Positions 57,611-64,000 of a stretch of DNA of 64,000 bases are shown one piece after another. The stretch covers positions 7,259,012-7,323,011 of the forward strand of contig JAJEKV010000046.1 of assembly GCA_021234155.1 (NCBI GenBank), read 5' to 3'. The first letter of the stretch is position 1; the number at the start of each line of letters is the position of its first letter. A program made the translations under genes and the position numbers. Under the pieces are notes generated by a model. That model was not told the origin of the DNA and ran no database searches. It saw only the letters and a program-made list of their open reading frames with translations. The stretch is from Isoetes taiwanensis. Its lineage: Eukaryota > Streptophyta > Lycopodiopsida > Isoetales > Isoetaceae.

Positions 57611-58557
57611 AGAAATGCTCCTGTGTTACGAATGATCTATTCTTCCTGTAAATTTATCAACTTATTAGCAAGAAAAAAATCATAGGGTACTCGACTTACC
57701 ACCCAATCGGACCAACTAGAAGAGATGTCACCAAGTCAAGCTACTCCGCAAGACTGTAAAAGAACAAGCTCTCCCCACCAACCACTGGTGTTACAAGAAC
57801 TCCTTCTAATGATATGATCAAGCAAGAAACTAGAGAAAATACTGTAGATCAAGGCTAGACTCATCATCAACATAGGAAGAAGCAGATCTAGTTGTCCAGT
57901 CAGCTTAGACCTCTATGCACCTTTCTGGGCATAACTTTCAAATTGTAAGGAATCTATGAACAACCAAGCCCAGTCTGGAAACTAGACTTCAAGGCTTTCT
58001 AATAAGGTAAGGATCGATGATTTCTCAGTTGTGGTCGCGGAGATATCACGTCTCAAAATTGTCCTTCTATTTAATAGGTAACAATATTTTTTTTTTTGTC
58101 TTTTTTCTTTTAAATAAAGGTCAATGTTTATTTTTAGCTCTCTCTTTGATAATATCAAGACTTAGGCATACTGGATGGCTTCTTACTTGATCATATCAAT
58201 AAATATTGTTCCATGCAAGGCCACTCCCCTGAGCACTATATCAATTCCTTTCCTTCTCAAGACTGATCGTCCTCGATCAACTTTCTTAAAGATTTACATC
58301 ATTTTTAAGAGACTATCAATTCCTTCCCTTCTCGAGACTGATCGTCCTCGATCACCATTAAACCTGAAAGGAAACCATTAAATCTCCCGTTTCAAAGTTG
58401 ATATTCAATCAACTTCCGAAAAGCGTGTTAGTCCTTGCCTTCTTGGGACCAATCTTGTTCCCCTAAGAATGTTCTTTTTCTGATCAGTTTCTACTCTAGT
58501 TTGCAATCTTCAGCACCAATTAGAAGACCTGCGAACATCAGGAATAGCAAAGATTCT
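57611..58557. other. no gene; 77-bp-spaced duplication
   Basis: ATCAATTCCTTTCCTTCTCAAGACTGATCGTCCTCGATCA-like sequence occurs at about 58237 and again at about 58314. T-run at 58088-58097. Otherwise unremarkable. Confidence 0.5.
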
Positions 58558-58772
58558 ATTCACTTGGACATGAGCACCAACTCATTCCATTCACTTGGAC
58601 ATTGGACATGGCATCAACTCATTTCAACGGCTTGGATATGGCCTTAGCTCATTCTAACCTCTTAGACATGGCATCAGCTCATTCCAACTTTTGGACATAG
58701 CATCAGCTCATTCCAACCTCTTGGACATGATGTCAGCTCATTTCAATTACTTGAATAAGAGCACCAACTCTT
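58558..58772 (+). repeat. 30-bp minisatellite, about seven imperfect units
   Basis: The unit approximates ATTCCAACCTCTTGGACATG-GCATCAGCTC; copies differ by substitutions and small indels. The following ~80 bases repeat GAGGCACCAACCTCA twice. No long ORF crosses it. Confidence 0.85.
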
Positions 58773-58894
58773 TCCAACTATGAGGCACCAACCTCAGCCA
58801 ATAGCACCAACTATTGCTCAAAATTTTCTATTGAGGCACCAACCTCAACCATAAGGATGCAATAAGAAATATCTAGAGATTCTAATCACAATCC

Positions 58895-59494
58895 TTAAAC
58901 ATCAATTTCATACCAGACAAGAGGTAACTGATTTGCAATTTGCTCCTCTTGAACCTCTTGTGCTGCTTTCTTTTCACCTTTATTCTTCTCAGCTTCAGAA
59001 GTTGCTCGCCTCTTGCGTTGCCTTAAGCCTGGTTTCCCCAATCTTCTTGTTGACACATAGTTCGGATCATGAAGGTGCATAGTTTCAGAGAAGAAACGTC
59101 TTACTGTGTCTGTAATATCCTCTCCTTCAATCTCTTGAAGACCAGATATTTTCAGATTCTTAGCCCGAATTTCCTGATCTCTTTGCTCTGAGGAGACCTC
59201 AGCATGGTGAATTTTCATTTGTTCTTTGGTAGTTTCAGCTATCAGAGATGCTAATTTGTTTTCCAAAGCTTCAACCTGTGCTTGAAAGTCAGTTGCCGGC
59301 TTGGAAAATAATTCTGCATTTTGCACTCTAAGGCTGGTGTTTTGAGCCACCAGCTCATCTAGGGTCTGCCGTTCTGCAGTATGAGCTTTGATGCTGGTAT
59401 TTTGAGCTACCAGCTCATCTAAAATCTGCCGAATCCCTTCAACCTCTGACCTAAGCCCTAAGATCTCATGTTTCAAATCCTGTACCACTGCCAA
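58895..59494 (-). pseudogene. LINE ORF1-like coiled-coil fragment
   Basis: An open minus-strand frame of about 199 codons without an ATG at its upstream edge. The first ~110 residues are coiled coil with a duplicated LDELVAQNTS segment. Then EIRAKNLKISGLQEIEGEDI and VRRFFSETMHL follow the start of an L1-type ORF1 RRM (compare LNIVVRGLPEEQGEDL in LINE A). After VSTRRLGKPG comes a Lys/Glu-rich tail and a stop, so the RRM is cut short. It is probably a 5'- and 3'-truncated ORF1 from a different LINE family, or a host gene derived from one. Confidence 0.5.
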
Positions 59495-59849
59495 GATATG
59501 AGCTGAATCGCCTTCATAGCCAGATCATTCATATTGTAGATACTTCCTCTTTCTTTAAAATCTTCAACTTCCTCAATGCTTCTTCTCTGCAAGCCTCTAG
59601 AGGACTTTTAGTTCCATACATAATCTCACCCTTCCTTGAACGTTGGTTTCTAATTTGTTTGTCCTTCACATTCTTATGTAGTTACTTTAACCAATCTCTT
59701 CTACATGACAGATGCATAGTTGCACACTTGGGTAAACCTAGTATACAAGAGAGTATACATGGGTTAGAATTGACACAATTATTGAGATGTATTAGAATTT
59801 GGTTGTCACTCTTTTAATTGCATTAATGTCAACATCACAGTCATCGGTA
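59495..59849. other. no gene recognised
   Basis: AT-rich spacer between the ORF1-like frame and the transposase remnant. Confidence 0.5.
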
Positions 59850-60480
59850 TTGAAGCATGCAAGTAATGGATCATGGAGCTCCACCTACTCCTTGAGATCA
59901 TCTTGAAGCCATCGGGCTATTGGTTCTTTCTTTTGACTATTTCTGATAATCCAAGCTCGCGACATCCCATTGCAACTGTCATCAAATGCAGTTAGCATGA
60001 AAAGGTAGTACCTTTAGAATAGAAGTCCCTTGAACATAAGATTCCAAGAATTGAACATTAAAATATGTAGACTACATATCTCTTGTCATTCATCTTGTAG
60101 GTGGAGTCTTTGCATATAGATCTATCCCTATCAAACCTCAAGAAAGCATCTTTTTAAATTGGAGTCATAACCTTTTGTTGAAAGACATTGCCTCGTTCAT
60201 AAGTGAAGACACTATTTTGATGTTGTTGCACCCACATATGGATGATGGTTAGAAGGTCTTCTTGCAACTTCCAAATATAATGAGCCACAAACTTGTCAAT
60301 ATTGTAAGTTTTATACATTTTCAATATGTCATTTCTACAAAGGCTCTTAAACCTACAGAACCCCTTCAAATTCACCCTCTCTTGATGGATGTGCATGATA
60401 CCTCTAGAGATTAAGTAATGCACAAGCTTTTGCTTGATCCAATCCTTTTTTCTCATTTGAAAGCCATGGAGCTAGTCTAT
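59850..60480 (-). pseudogene. Mutator/SWIM-like transposase fragment 2
   Basis: From 60456 the minus strand reads FCRFKSLCRNDILKMY and DLLTIIHMWVQQHQNSVF, then in order across frames RFDRDRSICKDSTYKMNDKR, LTAFDDSCNGMSRAWIIRNS, QKKEPIARWLQDDLKE and FNTDDCDVDINAI. K-D-S-T-Y-K...D-x-x-G-x-x-x-A-W-x-I...D-D-x-x-x-x-I-N-A-I follows the catalytic core of SWIM-type MULE transposases, with both Asp positions present. Stops near 60020 and 59905 break it. The sequence differs clearly from fragment 1, so two families are represented. Confidence 0.55.
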
Positions 60481-61434
60481 ACTTATCCTTTCTCAGCATC
60501 AAGTGCGCGACCGTGGCAGACAACACCTTTGAGGTTCACATGATCCCACTTGTAGTAAGTTATTTGAGTGCAATCTGGACAGACTGTGAAAGCATCTTAC
60601 ATAACACCATCAATCTTGAAGGGCCACAAGGTGGAGATGCTATTTTTGCTCAAGTGGTCATGGCAATGAAACACGCACGAACCCTCCATGTAGAGAGAAG
60701 CCATATAAGGCATCTCTTAACGCCAGGGTCGGGCTGTGCCCAACACTTGCAATCCATCAATAAAAACACAAAAAAATGTATCATAATCATAGAGATGAGA
60801 TCCCTTACTTGTATGTTATCTATTTCTAGGGAAAGGGTGTTCGGACTGAGGATTTGAGCCCCTTCCTAAGATAAGAGTCGTTCTTGACAAGGCTAGTTAG
60901 TTAGATCCAATAAGGCTTGGGTTCTATTTTCGTCTACCCCGGGGTCAAACGTATCACACTCGAGGTGGACCTTTTGAGTTTAGAGGCCGAAGCGCTTATA
61001 GAAGAGCCCATAGGAGTGGTTACAGCTCCCATAGCAGAAGTAATTGGTAAGTACTGAGATAGATGGATGTGGTTGATGCCATAATGGCCCTATCTTTTGG
61101 AATAGAGAGAAGGCCAAGGAATTCTTCTCAGTATTAGTTAATCTTCACTTGGGCAGTATTAAGCGGTCCGAGAAATCCCTCCTGATGAACGCTTGAAGCC
61201 AGCTTAGTGCTCCTGTTGTGTAGCTCTATGATAAACCAAGATGTCTTCGATTGAGTTGGTTTGTTGGCATGGTGATGGATTTGCTATTCCAAATAATAAA
61301 TAAGCTAACACAACCTTATAAACCTTGAACCTCTCTCCCCTGTGTTCTTGTAGTAGAACCTAATGATATGCTATGGAGCTATCGGCCTTCATCCTCCTAA
61401 TGCCCTCTATTATGTAAAGACGAGCATAAGCTTA
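60481..61434. other. no gene recognised
   Basis: A 114-codon plus-strand frame (60513-60857) lacks any motif. The rest is short frames. Confidence 0.45.
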
Positions 61435-61672
61435 ACCATCATTCAATTAAATTGGGATTATGTCTTAATTTTGGGATAAATTTTATATTGCACTTTTTTA
61501 GTAACTTTGTTAAATTCACTTTTTTAGTAACTTTGTTGCCCTTAGACTAGAATAGACGTTAACATATAATCACACACGGGAATATAAATTCACACCTTAA
61601 CTTCAAATTACAAAATCATATATCATGAAACTCAAGTAGTACACAACTTTTATTAAAAGTGATTGATACATA
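61435..61672 (+). repeat. dispersed ~200-bp repeat, copy 2
   Basis: Matches 39971-40172. It carries an extra local duplication of TTTTTTAGTAACTTTGTT. It ends 12 bases before the DUF7869 gene's stop codon region. Confidence 0.8.
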
Positions 61673-61683
61673 GTAACTGTTTA

Positions 61684-64000
61684 TCATTTTTCCACCAACA
61701 TCCCCAAGGATATGAGAACCTTATTCCTTACATCCTGAGGTATTGTAACTCTCGCTGTTTTACTAGGAATAGTTTTTGGAGTCCATGAGTACAATACGGT
61801 TTCAATGTCTAGCCAAAGATCAGGATCACTAGGATTTCTCCTCCACCTCTTTGTCCAACAATCAATATCTTTCTTTATCGGTGACATTACTCAACCGATG
61901 TCTTGGACACCACCATTCCACGCCACCCTTATTGAAGTTAACATCACCTTCTTCTTTGCAAATATCTGAGATAGTCCATCCCAACCACACTGGATAGGTC
62001 TCTAGATCTGCTGGTTTTACTACTACAAATTGGTGGCACTCCACGTCAGTAGAAGGTTCATAACAATCCATGCCTAGATATTTTGGCCTATCCTTCTTAG
62101 GACCAACATAGTGTTTATCCAGTTGAGGAGGAGCATATGCCTTCACAATGCTACTAATGGTACCATCATCTTCGTCGGCACCGGCTAATGTTTTCCACTT
62201 ACTTTTAGGGAACCACCCTTCCAAAGAAATGTTACGAGGATGTGTCTACCTCATCCAACAAGTTCATCACCTTCTTCCAATAATCTATCAATGCACGATT
62301 AGTCTCATCTGAATTAGTTTGCCAATGCTTGATGTAGTCATTGATGCCATCCTTAGTCAAGCCCAATTGCTTGACTTCTTCAGTTGGTTTTAGAGCTTTT
62401 GGTTGACCAGGAGGTATCATAGGCTTGCCATTTGCATCCCTGCGCCAAATTTCTGCCCCACCTCTCCACTTCTCCTCTGAAGGTCTCATTTTCCATTGCA
62501 TGATTGGAATCCCTTCTCTCACCCAAAAGTGAATTGAAGAGGTCTAGAATGACCTTCCATGTCGAGAGCATAACCATCCACAAAACTCTTCCAATCAGGC
62601 ACTTCTTCTATGATAGATCCTATAGGAGATGGATTTGTACATCCATGAAATATTTCCAATAGCCTGGGAAAGTTGGTAACTGTCTGCTGTCTCAATACAT
62701 GACTATATTTTCCAAACAATGCATCCACATCCTCATGAGTATGTCCGGCATTAGGAACCCCAAATTGACTCTTTCAAAAATACCCACACGGTTGTTAAGT
62801 AGGATAGGAAAGAAAACATCCACCTATTCTTATTTTGACCAAAGCACAATTATCTAGTTGCAAGAGGAGCTTTCTGGGCAGATCTCGAGGTTTAGCACGA
62901 GATGTTGAAGCTCCAACATGTTCATTAGGTCCATTCCTCCTAAATCTTGCCTTGCTAAACTTTTCAATACTATTAGGGGTTCCATCCAACAATGCACTAT
63001 GTAGTGCCTGGCTAGCTGTAGGATCCTGTAGGTGACCATTGTAACCCTTCTCATAGTTTCTTAAACACCTCATGATACTCCCAATGTGAAAATCTGGACC
63101 ATCACTCCACAACTCTAAACTGAAATGGCCATAATAGGTCTGAGACTGCCCATGCAATATTGCCCCAGTCATTGAAATCTGCAAAGGGTATGATCTTCCA
63201 CATGACTTAGGAATGTACTTGAATTGTGGAAGACAAGTCTTACTGTTGGTCCATTTTATCATGTATAATACATAGATAGTTATTAGGTTCCATTGCTTGA
63301 TAAGGTCCTCCACATCCAATAAGTTGATCTACATGATAGTTGATCTGTCATATGGTCCTTCATATGTTCCCTTATCTTTGCCCTTAGACTTGGTTGCACA
63401 GTCTTATCTAGTGTCTCCTTCAGCTTAGCACATAAATTGCACTTGGCAAAGTTGTTTGAAGTTGCTATGGTCACATGCTTGAAATGCTTATTCCATAGCC
63501 TACTAAAACTGGGCTGGGATATAGAGGCCACTCCAAGTTCCCGAAGCAATGCATTTATTTCCTCTAATATGCTCTTCTGGGTACAATGGGATGGCAATCT
63601 CTTTTCAACAATAACTCTACCCTGTTCATCCTTCTTACTCTTATGTGGCATGTTTTCTGCATTGAAATCCACATATCTTTCAAATATTTCCTTTGCAGCT
63701 ATAGTTCTTGAGGTAGGCCTTACCGGGCCGGTGTTCCCATGCAATGCAATTTTACTACCATTTTCATGTCTCTTTTTGCCGGTTATTGCCAAGAAGAGGT
63801 TGGAATTCCATGTATAGCCATCCATGCTTTTGAACATATCCACTTTCCATTCAATGGGAATCTTTTCTTCTTTGATCTTTCATCCTGAATTGCATAGCCA
63901 AATATGGTGTACATGAAATTCCTCCTGCTATCACACTTATGTTCCTGATATGTAGCTCTTGCTCCCACCAACTCCTCTATTGTGAACATTCTAACACAAG
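61684..64000 (-). pseudogene. DUF7869-type transposon protein, copy 2 (runs off the window)
   Basis: Minus-strand frames in order: 63989-63783 (EELVGARATYQEHKCDSRRN, an N-terminal region), 63843-63283 (SQPSFSRLWNKHFKHV, then FAKCNLCAKLKETLDK with a CxxC), 63319-62795 (YVLYMIKWTNSKTCLPQF, HGQSQTYYGHFSLELW, FHIGSIMRCL, LPRKLLLQLDNC), 62728-62519 (DALFGKYSHVLRQQTVTNF), 62522-62232 and 62224-61684 (C-terminal CHQFVVVKPADLETYPVWLG). This is the full DUF7869 layout, but at least five frame changes separate the pieces. The C-terminal third is nearly identical to copy 1. The gene continues beyond base 64000. Confidence 0.75.

Noticed and set aside
60513-60857. 114-codon plus-strand frame
   Set aside because: It partly overlaps the start of the opposite-strand transposase region, has no motif and likely is chance.

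Overview
The window looks like nuclear DNA from a land plant. It is AT-rich, has spliceosomal introns with GT/AG borders, and carries plant-type genes: a chloroplast S1-domain RNA-binding protein, an ER-type Ca2+-ATPase, a class I histone deacetylase, PPR repeats and a single-helix chlorophyll-binding motif. A fragment resembling betaine-lipid synthase (BtaA/DUF3419), together with many degraded transposons, points to a fern, lycophyte or bryophyte rather than a flowering plant. A homosporous fern is my best guess; this is inference. No rRNA, tRNA or CRISPR was seen.

Layout. 1-9.4 kb holds a LINE tail, then two clusters of host-gene fragments, each headed by the same palindromic ~170-200 bp repeat (called R1): BtaA-like plus HI0933-like flavoprotein exons (2.2-5.3 kb), and a light-harvesting-like fragment (7.3-7.9 kb). 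PPR remnants (5.5-6.6 kb) and a small two-exon gene (8.9-9.3 kb) lie nearby. 9.4-15.5 kb is mostly tandem duplications and a GC-rich island. 15.5-19.4 kb is a minus-strand LINE (LINE A) with an intact ORF1 and a damaged ORF2. 19.6-23.5 kb is a putative ~4 kb terminal-inverted-repeat element with one clean internal ORF and an array of palindromic modules. 29.0-31.1 kb (minus) is R1 followed by histone-deacetylase exons and then Ca2+-ATPase exons, a chimera of two unrelated gene pieces. 31.4-33.3 kb is a broken Gag/ORF1-like gene. 33.3-39.2 kb is A-rich and nearly featureless, apart from a strong miRNA-like hairpin and a LINE 3' fragment. 39.2-43.4 kb carries three different inverted-repeat elements and a 385-bp tandem duplication. 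43.4-44.6 kb and 61.7-64.0 kb are two copies of a DUF7869-type transposon protein. 45.2-47.6 kb and 53.9-55.3 kb are two more LINE copies. 48.1-51.7 kb is the one convincingly intact host gene, ten exons encoding 372 aa with S1 domains. 55.5-60.5 kb has unknown ORFs, two Mutator/SWIM-like transposase remnants, a 30-bp minisatellite and an ORF1-like coiled-coil ORF.

How it fits together. Most of the window is transposon debris. Three things stand out. First, the LINE family ends in a hairpin whose stem is kept by compensatory changes while the microsatellite tail differs in every copy. Second, R1 sits just upstream of start codons of unrelated gene fragments, which suggests a gene-capturing element or one that prefers 5' gene ends. 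Third, there are several fold-back elements with long arms. All alignments were done by eye; exon borders come from GT/AG sites and reading-frame continuity.
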